Numbered from the stretch's first letter, positions 10,884-22,804 are shown. The stretch: 64,000 bases of DNA from Dendrophyllia cribrosa (GCA_024195265.1 JAJLRJ010000004.1:43398068-43462067), one strand, 5' to 3'. Made by a program: numbers and translations. Notes: a model not told the origin generated them from the sequence alone.

Positions 10884-11750
10884 GTGTGGTCGCATTCATA
10901 TTGTTACAGTTCTTTAAACTATGGACAGGTTCTTAACTTCTCTAACAAAGAACAGATGGTTATGGATTATATCAAAGGCCTTGTATCCAAGGCAAAGATT
11001 TTGCCAACTGATTAAAAAAGTGACAAAAAAGTCCTGGTCAATTGTCTTGCTTTCTTCCCTAGTGGTTAGTCCAACTTCTCAAACAATCCATTCTTTGCTG
11101 CCTCGCTTCTCACCAGGCACTCCTCTTGCCCAAACGGCAAAGTGCACGCTACTGCGTGCAGTGCAGTGCAGCCCATACTGCTGCTCTGAACCAACGTTCG
11201 ACCTCCTACCTCTGATAGCTCTTCTAACATTTCCATGGGGTGTACATTTAATCTGTGATGTCCCATCATCGGTGAGATCCAAACTTATCTGTCGATCTGC
11301 TTTCACCACCTACGATGTAAACTGTGTGAACCACATTAGGAAAAGATTCCAGAGTTGTCCATTATGCCGTATAAAGACGCACCTTGTCTGTTGAAACATA
11401 GTATGCCAACTCCCCATTGAACGTGGAATAAAAGTTGTTATTCCACATCGATCCAGTTTCCTTGGCCTTACTGGTTGGACTTGTGACTGTTACATGGGCA
11501 ATACACTCCAGACTTTGAGGTGTTGCATCCTTTTGCAATAAAAAAGGGTTTTTCACAGAGTCGACAACTTAAAGACATGGCCCCGTTTACCATGTTCTTT
11601 GGACTCTGTTTTCGCCACAAACTGTTCTTTCCTTATTCTTCACACAGTTCCACACGAAATGTGACATAGTTGCAAGCTACTGTACGTTTAGATTAACATG
11701 TAAAGTTACATAATTAAGTAAAGAACAAGTTAATCAGTATAAATAAATAG
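10884..11750 (-). repeat. Dispersed transposase-derived repeat, copy 2
   Basis: Matches 19099-19885 almost end to end (from AACAAAGAACAGATGGT to TAATTAAGTAAAGAACAAGT) and the 2170-2700 region in part. Coding traces on the minus strand (DRQISLDLTDDGTSQIKCTP) correspond to DQQLSLDPTDNGTSQIKCTP at 19203-19472. Decayed; it provides the intact alignment needed to see the LINE insertion at 12381. Confidence 0.75.
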
Positions 11751-11919
11751 TTGAAAAAGAGACCAAAAAAATGCTAGTAACAACTGAAAGCCTTCTGGGA
11801 TAATTCCTTCTCATGTTATCACATCACCTGAAGGTCGCATCACCATAAAGACCATTCTAGTCTTTTGCATCTTGGTCTGAAATTTCTGATCAGAAAATAT
11901 AAAATTGCTAAAACATCCA

Positions 11920-12380
11920 ATAAAAGCATTCACATCGCTCTAAGCTCCTCATGCTTTGCCACATTTCCTCCAGATCCTTGACTTAGGTGCTCTTGCCACT
12001 TTCAGTGGTTTACAAAAAATAATGTATTAAGGAAAGCATACTCTGGGCACGTAAAAGGCCACTTTGTCCACAGGTCCCTGTCATAAATTGTCTTCATTAC
12101 ACATGCTCCACATTGAACTGTGTGCTGCTTCTTGCACCGATGAACATCCAGTGACCACCACAATGTCTTTTTTGTGTATTTGTTTATGAGGACAAAACAG
12201 TGTGGTAACTACAGTAGACCTATAAAAAACGAAAGTACAAGACTTGCAGGTGCTTTTGTTCCAGATGAATTGGTAAATGCTATTTGTTGATATTGTCCAC
12301 AAAGTACAACCTGGTTGTCATTCATATTGTCACAGTTCTTTAAACTATGGACAGGTTCTCAACTTCTAACAAAGAACAGA
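11920..12380 (-). repeat. Dispersed transposase-derived repeat, copy 3 left part
   Basis: Similar to 1840-2190 (for example the shared GATGAACATCCAGTGACCAC). The minus frame reads WWSLDVHRCKKQHTVQCGAC, matching the Tc1/mariner-like fragment at 1706-1981. It ends abruptly at AACAGA (12375-12380), and its continuation is found at 19099. Confidence 0.75.
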
Positions 12381-12859
12381 TTTTTTATTTTTATTTTGTT
12401 TTTAACTTCAACCGTCATAACAGACATTCATAACAATTGTCAAGATTATTTACATTACAGCCAAAAAACAGCCGCGCAATTGCTGAATGAGGCTTGTATT
12501 ACAAAGAATTAATTAATGCTTAATTATGTTGATAAAAGAGAAAATTGACATTTATTTACAGTACACCCTAAAATACAACAAAAACACACCCGAACATACA
12601 CACAAAAGCATACACACGAAACTAATTAAAGGGGGGAATTGTCTTTTGGCCATTTTTCATAAAAAAGTTTCTAATTTATTATTCTTAGTGGAAATATATT
12701 TTTCAACGTGGTATTTAATTCTTACTTTAAATGAAACCTTTGAAACCTTCGATGTTTGGAACCTTCGATGTTTGGAAGTACCTGTTTCTTTCTGCAATCC
12801 CATAAATACAATTTACCAATTAATATCAGATAATTTAACAAGGGACATTTTGACATCGC
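12381..12859 (-). pseudogene. LINE ORF2 C-terminal end and 3' UTR
   Basis: The minus frame VRIKYHVEKYISTKNNKLET ends at a TGA (12659-12657) and has the lysine-rich tail typical of LINE ORF2 proteins. Just before it DCRKKQVLPNIEG is visible in another frame. A duplicated 16-mer (ACCTTCGATGTTTGGA, 12747-12778) lies here. Then comes the 3' UTR and an A-rich tail in minus orientation. Confidence 0.65.
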
Positions 12860-14430
12860 ATACAGGAACCCTAGCAACTAAATAATTTGGCTCACCAGTT
12901 TGAGCCACCAAATCATGAACATCACAATAAGAATAACAAACCGCACGAGGCGAAAAAGCATGTGAAAAACTCGACTGCAAACTCGAACTTGAACCGCAAA
13001 CGGACTCTGTACAATCAAAAGGAGCCGCTGCATCATGGAAACTGTCAATTCTAGAAAATAAAATGTCATGTTCAACATCCTCAGAAAAACAAGGAACACT
13101 TTCATCCACAGACTGAGCATGGTGGACGAAGGTGTTCGAATGAGTTAGTTTTTTGTCTCCGAACTGGCAGAAACAAACGGACAGTCAGACGAACCAGCGC
13201 GATGTTACTCTTGTTTTCTTGATTGCACCCAGCAGTCGGAGCAAATGTGCCGCAGCCACTTCCGTTCGCCGCGAAGATAGCCATAATGGGCTTGATTAAA
13301 AGAACATTGTTGTCGTTGAAAATCTCGACAATACAAGACCTGGGTTGAGGACGTTGAAGATCCTGCACTAGTACTTGGAGACGATTTGTGCGCTTTAGGA
13401 TGCCCGTAGAGAGTGCGGCTCTCCAAATGAAACAACGAATCGCCCCACTTGAGAAGGCCTCGCTCGATTTCCAGAAGAACAGCCCCGTGAAAACTGAGTA
13501 CGGCTTGCCACTCGTATTGCTGGGCAAAATACATGAGGGACACGAAATGCTTAAGCCGAGCACTCGATCTCCTCAATATCAGGGGATTGGAGGATCTGTC
13601 CATAACCAGCGACGAACTCCTCTAACATCAGCTCGTCAAATTTAATATCACGACGAGCATTTGTGAGACTGAGGAAGCTATGCGGCCATAACTGGGGATA
13701 AAGGACGGTAGTCGTAATCTTTGACTCCTTCCCGGACTTTAAAGACTTACCGCCACTATTTGACGCACTTTTTTCTTTTGCGCGGACGCCTCAACATCGT
13801 CGTGGTCCGAGTCACTATCGCTGGAATCCACCAACCCAAGCTGAGCGATGCGACGATCGGCTTGTTGGGACAAATCTTGCATTGCGCGCAACTCGGCAAG
13901 GTAACTCCTGAAGCCGTCGCACCACCAGTGATTGCAGTTGGAACGGGCACCTCTGTAATCGGCGACTGGTTAGCCGTAAGAAGGGCACGCAGTTGCTGAT
14001 TATCAGCCTGGACTTCCTTTAGACCATTGGTAAGCGATTTTACCGCGCCTACCAAAGAAGCGAGAGTGATTTCGATAGAGTCGACTTGGTCATCTTCAAC
14101 GGCAGAGACATCAGCGCTTTGTTCTGGCCCAGTGCAACCTTTGCCCGACTTTCCAAATGTATGGTCCGAGAGTGGCGTCTTGCAGCCAGAACAACGACGA
14201 GTTTTACCCATAATCAACAGAGACCAAACTACACGAGGTAGAAAAAACGAAGAGAAAAACAACACGAGGTAGAAAAACGATGTGACCGTAACAAAAGTGA
14301 TAGAAAACTGAAATACAAAACGATCTACAATCTGTAAAAGCAATGCCTATCAATAGTGGGTGTGTCGCGTGCGGTTGCCAATTAATCCCTTTGAGCGGAA
14401 GCGCCCAGAGGAAAACGTAAACGCAACCCG
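12860..14430 (-). mobile_element. DIRS-like gag element inserted in the LINE
   Basis: The LINE frame stops matching at about 14430 (TITKEF) and resumes at about 12859 (DVKMS). Between them is an element with a 5' leader and a gag-like frame, broken off at the start of what would be the RT region. It may be a 5'-end fragment or a non-autonomous derivative. No inverted or split direct repeats of a DIRS element could be assigned; boundaries are accurate to about 10 bp. Confidence 0.6.
12880..14211 (-). pseudogene. DIRS/YR-type gag-like ORF1
   Basis: ATG at 14211 starts GKTRRCSGCKTPLSDHTFGK, a small Cys-rich head, then an acidic coiled region. After frame changes come YEWQAVLSFHGAVLLEIERG, VLYCRDFQRQQCSFNQAHYG (a C-x-x-C/H knuckle ending HICSDCW) and finally GEPNYLVARVPV. 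In cnidarian DIRS-like elements this order precedes the RT domain, which opens with a similar NYLGARIPV. The Cys-rich knuckle probably binds nucleic acid. At least two frameshifts are present. A Gypsy-type gag is the alternative. Confidence 0.5.
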
Positions 14431-14433
14431 TGA

Positions 14434-17400
14434 AATTCCTTTGTTATTGTTAAATAATACTTTTCAACATTTTTCCACAACATATTTGAGTGCCGACAGT
14501 AAAAGAGAAAGTGACATAATGTTTCCTGTTCAGTCTTGAAAAAAGTACATTTGTCATGCTGGAGATATCCAATTTTAAAAAGTTTTGCATTGGTGTAAAG
14601 TATTGAATTTAAAACTTTATATTGAAAGGATTTAACATAAGGCTCCTGTGCTATTAAGTGGGGAAGGTTGTAAACAATTTTATATCTTCGTCAGATAAGC
14701 CAAAATCATGTTTTAAATTCTTTGCATTATTAGGTAATTGTGCTTTATTTGATATTATTAAAGAATAATAGTCTTTCGTTTTGTTTTCCGCTATGTCAAA
14801 AATCTCATTTCCCTTTATAAAATAAGTATTATCTGTAAAGGTAGTGTACTCTATTATTTTCAAAGAGGAAGGAATTGCGTGCCTAAGACCTGTCCATGTA
14901 AGAAAATTAGCTTTCTCCACTATGTTATTAATTACATTAAAGGATTCTATGTTGTCGAGATTGAACAAGAGATCTTTAATGATACGTATCCCCAAGTCAT
15001 AATAAGATTTATAAAAAACTGGTTTTCCATCTATTCTTATATCTTTGTTATTCCAAATTATACAGAGCCGTTCTTTATTAGCTAAAAAGAGATTTCGAAA
15101 ATCTAACCAACATTCTAAAAGTTCTCTGTAGCAAACCGAGTTAATTGAAAGATCGTCCATTGCATAATTACATTTAAAAAGCAAAAGACCGCCAACATTA
15201 CGTAGGAGATGTAACAAGTAGAATTTCCACGTACTTTCGTTATCGCTGAAAATACGTTTTAGCCAAGCTAATCGTACAGCTTTGACCAAGCTTTCAATAT
15301 CTGTCATTTTAATGCCACCGTCTTCATAACTGTTTATTGAAGAGAGCCTTGTTACTTTATCCTTTCCATTCCATAAAAAGGAGAAAATCAAACTATTCAC
15401 TTGTTTGATGATTTTACCTGGAGGTGAAAGAACCGAAGATATAAAAACTAGTTTTGGGATAAGTAATGACTTGATTATAATTACTTTACCATAAATGGAC
15501 AGTCCTCTAGATGGCCATATATTTATCAGCTGCTTTATGCTGTCAACCTTCTCTTGAAAGTTTTTTTCGTAGAGTAATGATAGGTCATATGTAAAAAAGG
15601 TTCCTAAAGCTATAATAGGTTCACTTGGCCATTTAATACCAAACGGTTTTTCGTCTTTTCTTTTAAGCGAACCAATCCACATTCCTTCTGTTTTAGAGCT
15701 ATTTATCTCCAACCTACTGAAGTTCTTAAATACTTCTAGTTCTTCAAATAACGTTTTTGCAGAATTTTCATCAGACAGGGTTGCTGTGGTATCGTCTGCG
15801 TATTGCAATAGCTTGGCTTCATGATTTCCTATTTTAATTCCTTTGATATCAACATTTTGACGAATGGAAATTGCCAAGCTTTCAACAGCTAAGATAAAGA
15901 GGTAGGGGGACAAGGGATCACCGTGCCTCACACCACGTTCTAAAGTAAAATAGTCTGATGCCATTCCATTATTTATTACACAGCTTTTTGACCCAATTTA
16001 TAAAATAAGGGCCGAAATTAAAGGCCTCGAGGCAACTGAAAAGATAATGCCATTCTAAAGAGTCGAAAGCTTTTTTAAAGTCAATGAAAATCAAGATACC
16101 TGGAATATTCTTACTGTCTGTAAATTCCATTATATCGAAAATTGATCGAATAGTCTCACTAATATAGCGATCTTCAACATAACCTGTTTGATTATGATGT
16201 ATGATATTCGGTAGAACTTTCTTTAATCTTAAAGCTATCACTTTTGAAATTATTTTTGCATCCACGTTAATAAGAGAGATTGGCCTCCAATTTTCAATAA
16301 GAGTTCGATCTTTTTGTTGCTTTTCTATAAGAGTTATAATTGCTTTTCTTTGAGAGCTAGACATTTCGCTGTGGTTGAAACACTCACTCACACATTCCAT
16401 AAATGGATCACAAATTAATTCCCAGCAACTTTTGTGAAATTCTATCGGTATTCCATCATTACCAGGAGATTTGTTACTCTCAAAACTGTTAAGAATGGCT
16501 GTAATTTCTTCAACAAATATTTCTCCTTCACAAGATTGTTTTTGTTCTTCTGATAATCTTGGTATATTCAAATTATTTAAAAATGCGTTTCCATTTTCCT
16601 TATCCTCATCTGTTACGTTTGATTGGTACAAGCTCTGGTAAAAACGTTTTTGTTCGTTCAGTATCCCAAAAGGATCAGGTGTAATGGCACCATTTATTAA
16701 TAGTTTTCTTATATGTTTTTTTGACGTGATTACGCTTTTCTAAATTTAGAAAATATTTTGTACTTCTCTCGCCATGCTCTTGCCATCGTGCCCTTGCGCG
16801 AATAATTACACCCCTTGTTTTTTCCTCATAATAACTTTCTAGAGTTTCTTTTGCTTCATTTAGAGTATTTAGGTTTGAGTCAGAAGGTTCCTGTTCGAAT
16901 TTTTTAGTTGCTTCCTCGTGTACTTGTTGTAAGTTTTTTTCCATTGCAGATCGTTCTTTGGCTTTCTTTTTCGAGAACAAAATAGCATGGTTCCGAATAT
17001 TATACTTAATCCAGTCCCAGATGCACCTTTTGTCGGATAAATTATCGCTTCCTGTTGTTTTCCAAAGTGGAATATTTTGTTTTAATTCTTCCAGATAATT
17101 CGGATCTTCAAGAAGAGAGACGTTCATTTTCCAGAAGCCGGGCCCCTTTAAGTTTTGATTGGAGTCGGTTAGATTCAACTCAATTGCTGCATGATCAGTT
17201 TTTATAGCTGGAATGATATCGGTTGTATTTACAAAATCCTGTAAGTTATTTGATATCAGCCAATAATCTAAACGACAGAAAATTGGTGGAGATTTTTGGC
17301 TCCAAGTGTAACTTCTAGATTGTGGATTTTTAATTCTCCAAACGTCGACAAGGTCCAATTCATTTTCTAAACATTCAATATTGTCTATAAACATTTTTCT

Positions 17401-17895
17401 AGGTACCATAACGCTACCTTTCTTATCCAGCTTAGGGTCAAGAGGACAGTTAAAGTCACCTCCAAAGATTATATTTTCTTCACAATCTAAGTCTTCCGTC
17501 TGTAGCACTCTATGTAAGTTTTTATAAAATATGCCACTGACCTTATCTTTATTTGGCGCATAAATATTAACTAAAATGTACACTTTATCCTGAGTGCTTG
17601 CCTTCAGAATAATAAATCTTCCCTGGGGATCAACAATGGACTTTTGAATTACACAATTAAAATTATTCCTAATCAATATCGCAACTCCACATGAATTTGG
17701 GCTACCATGTGAGAAAAATGCTTTGCCACCCCATTCATTTGCCCATTGTTTTTCCGAATCCTCTTTTGAATGCGTTTCTTGCAGGAATATCACATCAGCT
17801 TTTCTTTTACGGCACCAGATAAACATAGTTCTTCTTTTATGAAAATTACTTATGCCCCTTACATTCAACGAAACTAATTTAAATAAATCTACCAT
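14434..17895 (-). pseudogene. LINE ORF2: EEP endonuclease plus reverse transcriptase
   Basis: ATG at 17895. The endonuclease (17895-16675) shows VSLNVRGI, FLQETHS, NIYAPN, FGGDFNCPLDP, CRLDYWLIS and IKTDHAAIEL: the Asn, Glu, Asp-Asn and final Asp-His residues expected of an EEP nuclease that nicks target DNA. The RT (16631-14654) has SPGNDGIPIEFHKSCW, NWRPISLINVDAKI, FIDFKKAFDSLEW, GVRHGDPLSPYLF and the YADD box in LLQYADDTTATL. A zinc-knuckle tail (CTFFKTEQETLCHFLFYC) follows near 14500. Breaks: a frame change at about 16675-16631, a stop/frame change at 15964-15969 and a frameshift near 14680. Confidence 0.88.
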
Positions 17896-18133
17896 TTAAA
17901 TTGTGTTTTTTTTTAAAAGCATATATTGTTTGGGATTAGTACCTTTCGATGTTTAATGAAGCATTTAAAGAAAGTGGAACAAAAGACATTTTCTCCTCCA
18001 ACTGAGAAAATAGTAAAACAAAACAAAACAAAACACATAGTACATTTACATATAAACTTACATTAAACAAAATTCTTAACATCTAGTGGACGTGGATTCA
18101 CTATTCAGTTTGAAACCGATCATGGAATTTACA

Positions 18134-18980
18134 TTAGTAATTTTTTGCCATTTTACAATAATAGGGAAGGTCTTTAATTTCTTTTCCTCTGTATATTTGG
18201 CCATTGATAATCAATTTATCAAAATTAAAGAAGGCTTTTTGCTTGTTCTGCTTTGCCTTTTTAAGCACTGGATAAAGTTTTTATGAATTTCTTCGATTTC
18301 TTTCGGGAAGTCGTCTGAGAAACCGATGTTGGTTCCTTTTAAGTAGAATAGAAGATAATAGAATAGAAGGAGCGAACATATTCTTTGTCCTGATAATGAC
18401 TGAAGCGAGCAATAATTGGTTTAGGATGGGACAGAGCTCTTAGACTAGAATTATTAGTGGAAATTCGATGAACTCGCTGAAATCGAATATCGTTGACCTT
18501 ATCCGCTGGAATTTTCAAATTATCGACGAAAATCCTTCTTACCAGCTCTTCAGTATTTTCATCCTCTTCTTCCTTGACATTGAAAATTCTTACATTCTCA
18601 CGTCTTGTATAGGCTTCCAACTTGATGTTTCTGCGTCTAAGTGCTTCAATGTCCTCGAGCAAGAAGTCAATGTCTTCATTGTTTTCATTTACTTGTACAG
18701 AAGTTTCTTTCTGGCTTTCTTGTAGACTTTGAATTTCTTCCTCGGCAGATTGCAAAGATTGTTTTAAATTCTTTACATCATCTCTCAGCTTACGTATTTC
18801 ATCTTTTAGTAGTGCAATTTCACCACATGCTGTTAAAACTTGATCTAGTTTAGTGTTCATTTCCTCGAGGCGTGCTGACATTCCTACGCCGGCGCCCACA
18901 TGTTCATCATCTTCACCCGTTTGCAAGCCATTTTCTCTCAGCCTTTTGCTCGGATTCTTGTCCGCTTTGTCCTTCCCCAT
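18134..18980 (-). pseudogene. LINE ORF1 protein (coiled coil plus RRM-like)
   Basis: ATG at 18980, 118 bp inside the element's 5' end. There is a basic/acidic head, a heptad coiled coil (about residues 35-125) and LEAYTRRENVRIFNV, the signature opening of the L1-type RRM. This family trimerises and binds element RNA. The frame breaks near residue 205, where a short GAATAGAAG-type duplication (about 18342-18368) interrupts it. It continues in other frames with KGTNIGFSDDFPKEIEEIHK and LIINGQIYRGKEIKDLPYYC, ending at a TAA (18134). Confidence 0.75.
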
Positions 18981-19098
18981 TTCTAGTTATATATATTTGT
19001 AGGTTTCCATAACAGGTACGTAATTGAAGCGTTTAAAAAAGCATATTTGGAGGAGCTCACAAAAGCACATCCTACCTCAACGAGGTACACTGCGCAAT

Positions 19099-19885
19099 AA
19101 CAGATGGTAATGGATTATATCCAAGGCAGAGATTTTGCCAACTGATTAAAAAAGTGACAAAAAAGTCCCTGGTGGTTAGTCCAACTTCTCAAACAATCCA
19201 TTCTATGCTGACTTGCTTCTCACCAGACACTCCTCTCGTCCATACTGCATGGTGCATGCTACTGCATGCAGTGCAGTGCAGTGCAGCCCATACTGCTGCT
19301 TTGAACCAACCTTCAACCTCCCACCTCCGATAGCTCTTGTAACAATTCCATGGGGTGTGCATTTAATTTGTGACGTCCCATTATCGGTGGGATCCAAACT
19401 TAACTGTTGATCTGCTGTCACCATCAGCTGACTGAGGCCGTGCGGGTTGAGTGCTTGCAAGGCGGCTACCATGTAAACTGCATGAACCGCATTAGGAAAA
19501 GATTCCAGAGTTGTCCATTATGCTATGTAAAGACGCACCTTGTCTGTCAAAACATAGTATGCCAACTCCCCGTTGAACATTGGGTCAATGTGGAATAACA
19601 AGTTTTATTCAGTTTCCTTGGCTTTCCTGGTTGGACTTGTGACTGTTACATACATGTAGGCAATACACTCCTGACTTTGGGATGTTGCATCCTTTTGCAA
19701 TTAGAGTCGACAACTTAAAGATTTGGCCCTGTTTTACCATGTGCTTTAGTCCCTATTTTTGCCACAAACTGTTCTTTCCTTATTCTCCACACAATTGCAT
19801 GCAAAATGTGACATATTTGGTCTACTGTATGTATAGATTAACCATTAAAGTTACATAATTAAGTAAAGAACAAGTTAATCGGCAT
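19099..19885 (-). repeat. Dispersed transposase-derived repeat, copy 3 right part
   Basis: Continues exactly where 12380 stops. It aligns with 10960-11750 through CCAACTGATTAAAAAAGTGA, GTCGACAACTTAAAGA and TAATTAAGTAAAGAACAAGT. Coding trace on the minus strand: SFPNAVHAVYMVAALQALNP with one in-frame stop before it. Confidence 0.75.
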
Positions 19886-19933
19886 AAGTACGAGTCTGTC
19901 TTTTTTTTTACCCAAATCCGTATGGAAAAGTGT

Positions 19934-20290
19934 TCAAGATTTGTGAGTCATCTGTAAAAGCTGCAATGTTAAAAACATGCCAATTTTTTTTTTCAAGTGT
20001 TCTGTGGAGTGAAGAATGGGTTGTTTCTTGCAGAGTATATCTTGAATGTTAGGCAAAGCTGGGTGATGGGTGACAATGAATGGGATTCGGTCAGATTTAT
20101 CCTTTATGGCTTGTGCTCTTTTAAGGCTTCGGTATGAGGTATTTGTTTTGCTCTTGCAATTTGTTCTTTTACGAAGCATCCTTTGTAACACCCAGGAACT
20201 CAGTGAGTTGAAAACACAATGTGTAGTGGAGAGTTTTGAGAAAAAGCTAAAAATTCGATCACGCCAAGATTTTCTTTGTCGTAGGCCCAT
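19934..20290 (-). pseudogene. Penelope-like RT C-terminal fragment
   Basis: The frame contains KDKSDRIPFIVTHHPALPNI followed by QPILHSTEHLKKK. R-x-P-F-I/V-V-T-x-H-P-x-L-P-N-I and a later P-I-L-x-S match the segment between RT and GIY-YIG in Penelope-like elements. No nuclease domain is seen; the fragment ends in a T-rich tract. Confidence 0.4.
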
Positions 20291-20375
20291 GAATTTTTGA
20301 AATTATGCAAAGTGAACTTTATACCCATTTATGCATGGCTTCTAGCATCCAACTTTTCTTCTTCACTGTCTCAAG

Positions 20376-20615
20376 TGCTTCTGTAAGCTCTTGTCAGCAT
20401 CTAATGTGGACATCTTATTCTTCAATGATACAAACTCGTTTCTCTCTGTCTCCAGTGTTTTTTGAAGGGCGCTGTGCTTTGTTTCAGTGATTATCTTCTG
20501 TGCAGTCTTTTCTTTGTCACATTGCAGTAAGACAACTTTTGGGATTGGCTTGTTTAACTCCTGTGCTTCTATTTCTGTTCCCTGGTCTTTTTGTGGTGGG
20601 ACTACTCAGTAAGCT
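20376..20615 (-). other. Open coiled-coil stretch, possible exon
   Basis: A minus frame without its own start reads VVLLQCDKEKTAQKIITE, then ALQKTLETERNEFVSLKNKM, ending at a TGA near 20376. The heptad leucine pattern suggests a coiled coil. No family recognised; it may be an exon of a decayed gene. Confidence 0.3.
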
Positions 20616-20639
20616 AGAGGTGTTTTTCACTGTGAAATA

Positions 20640-21868
20640 AATGAAAATTTAATAAAGGCTATAAGTACAGCTATGAAATGCTAATTAGTTACAACCACGA
20701 CTGGCATTACAACCACTAATTGGCATTTCATTTAATAGTAGTCTGTTACAACACGGCTGCTCATGTTGTAAACCCAACTTAATTTTCCAGTAAATCTATC
20801 TAAAATAAAATATATAGATAAATAAGCTTTTTTTTAGAAGGGAACACCATTGAGTAACCTGTTCTCTCAATGTACAACATAATGTACAACATCTGACTAA
20901 GAAAAGAAATACAACTGCATTAAAGTGCGTGAAAACCTTTGTGAAAACGAAAATTGTTTCCTAGTTTACCACTAATAAACTATTTGTACCAACGTTTTCC
21001 CTTCAGATGTGAAAGCAACAGGACAAAACATTTTCTGTCGGTTGAAAATTTTGCTGACAAAATGCCAAATCAACCAAACTGCCCATATGAAATACATCCA
21101 GAATTATAATTGGACAACTGTTTCAGTCAATGCTGCGATAAGGCCTTTATGATTTTGTACAAGTCACCTTGTGAATTCACTACCTAACAAGCATGCTGTG
21201 AGGAAAGGAGGTCAAAAGGCAATAAAAATATATTGTAGAAATATGCTTTTTCTTTTCTTTCTGTTTTTTTTTTCCTCTTAACAAATAGCATGTAAAAATA
21301 GATAGACATCAACAAATTGCAAAAAAAATGTTCAAAATAAGGCAAAAATAAAACGTTTGAGATTACATTTTTTCCACCTCTGCACTACCCTTCATGTATA
21401 AGTCACCATATTCAAATGCACTCTCCAGAAATTAGCCACACTGACAACTAAACATTGCCTTAAGCTCCTCTGTTCTTTGGCGAAAACAATTCATGCAGAC
21501 CAATTTTATAAATTATGGGGTGCTAGGGATTTGTGGGTCCTCTAAGGAATCGGAGAAATCTGATTTCTCAGATTCCTTGGATTCCTCTTAGGAATACAAT
21601 TCTTACTCGTCCTCGCCTGAGTGATCAACGGCAACAAACTACTCTTCTTTGCTCGTGGTGGAATCCGGGGTTCTTTCCCCCCCCCCCCCCCTTGATAGAA
21701 AATATGAGGATACATCAAGGTGTTACCGAACAGATTTTACTTCAGGGGGACGAGAGAAGGAATCAGCAAAACATGTAGGCTGTGCAGGCAAACCTTTAAT
21801 GCTGGGGCAGAGCTGTTAGCGTACTCTGTGCTACGTCCAGCTTCAACTCCCTTTTACAAACTAAACTC
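20640..21868. other. AT-rich non-coding stretch
   Basis: No coding frame or RNA gene seen. Contains a short poly-C run (21679-21692) preceded by a CCTTGGATTCCTC-rich stretch. Ends at the AAACTC target duplication of the Polinton-like element (21863-21868). Confidence 0.5.
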
Positions 21869-21935
21869 AGTAGTATAGGAGTTGGGGGTACTAGATCATT
21901 TTTGATCTATTACCAAACCCAACTCGAATACTACT
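21869..21935 (+). repeat. Left terminal hairpin within the inverted repeat
   Basis: AGTAGTAT pairs with ATACTACT, GAGTTGGG (21879-21886) with CCCAACTC (21918-21925), and TAGATCA with TGATCTA around a TTTT loop. The terminal 67 bases can thus fold back as one long stem. The inverted repeat continues inward with CATATAATGG and AATGAAATCTATATTTG. Confidence 0.85.
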
Positions 21936-22071
21936 TTCCATATAATGGATTTAATTTAATGAAATCTATATTTGTTTTTTATGAAAACTATATATTTTTT
22001 TATAAAGTACTTGTGTTTAATATGGAGTTCCAGAGCATTTTTTCACATGTTGGTTTCATTTTATAATCTCA

Positions 22072-22804
22072 TCAGATGATTCCCTCCTGGGGAACAAAAA
22101 GCTTATTACTATTTTTCATTACTTCGTCACATCTTGGACATTTGTATTCTTTATTTTGCCATTTTTTTAATGCTTCCATTTTGTGTTTCTTCTTGTCTTC
22201 GTTCGATACTCTTTTTTGACGTATATTAGATGATTTTATATAATTATCAGGCATATCTTCTTTTTCGACATACTCAAATTTATATGAACACCCATCCTTT
22301 TTCGATATACCTGATTTACGATACTTAACTCCATCACAAACTCTTTTTATAGTACCATTACTTATATCAAGATGTTGTGCACAGCAAAATATACTATTGA
22401 AATATAAAATTTTCTTCGTAGATGAGTTGATAGCTTTTACACATCTTGGATTCTTTCGGGTATATTTATTATACGAATAGTCATTATCCTTAACAGATTT
22501 TAAAGTGTTTTCACTCTGTGTTACTAGTTGGAGATTACATAATCTATTATCATCCTTTATATTATTGATATGGTCAATAACATTATTGTCCCGTTATTAG
22601 ACCATTAAAACACTCCCAGATAAACCTATGTGTTAAACATGTTTTATACCCTTTTTGACCATGTTTCCTAACACCACATAATAAATAACCTCTATTGTTC
22701 TTAGTCGTCTTCATAGGTACTTGTCTAATTATATTTAATATATAACCATCTTCATTAGCAGCGTATAAATTATAAATGCATTCATTGATTTCAATCTTAC
22801 TCAT
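22072..22804 (-). pseudogene. HNH/NUMOD homing-type endonuclease (one frameshift)
   Basis: ATG at 22804. Frame 1 has an ININ-like opening, GYILNIIRQVPMKTTKNNRG (NUMOD4-like) and THRFIWECFNGLI (first His of the HNH motif). At about 22583 the frame shifts by one base and continues VIDHINNIKDDNRLCNLQLV, the remaining HNH signature. Next are a second NUMOD-like segment (KAINSSTKKILYFNS, then AAQHLDISNGTIKR-type helix) and a C-terminal CPRCDEVMKNSNK zinc-ribbon half, ending at 22072. Such nucleases nick or cut DNA and are common in large DNA viruses and selfish elements. Divergent from PolB across a short AT-rich promoter-like gap (22805-22903). Without the frameshift it would be about 244 aa. Confidence 0.75.

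Larger units (their letters stand above)
12381..19098 (-). mobile_element. L1/Tx1-like LINE retrotransposon, near full length
   Basis: On the minus strand the order is a short 5' UTR, coiled-coil/RRM ORF1 (18980-18134), EEP endonuclease and RT ORF2, then a 3' UTR and an A-rich tail (the T-rich start at 12381). The flanks carry AACAGA (12375-12380 and 19099-19104). Outside them the same repeat continues in the same order as in the uninterrupted copy at 10884. About 1.57 kb of foreign sequence (12860-14430) lies within the ORF2 C-terminus. ORF1 and ORF2 have frameshifts, so the copy is dead. Confidence 0.85.
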
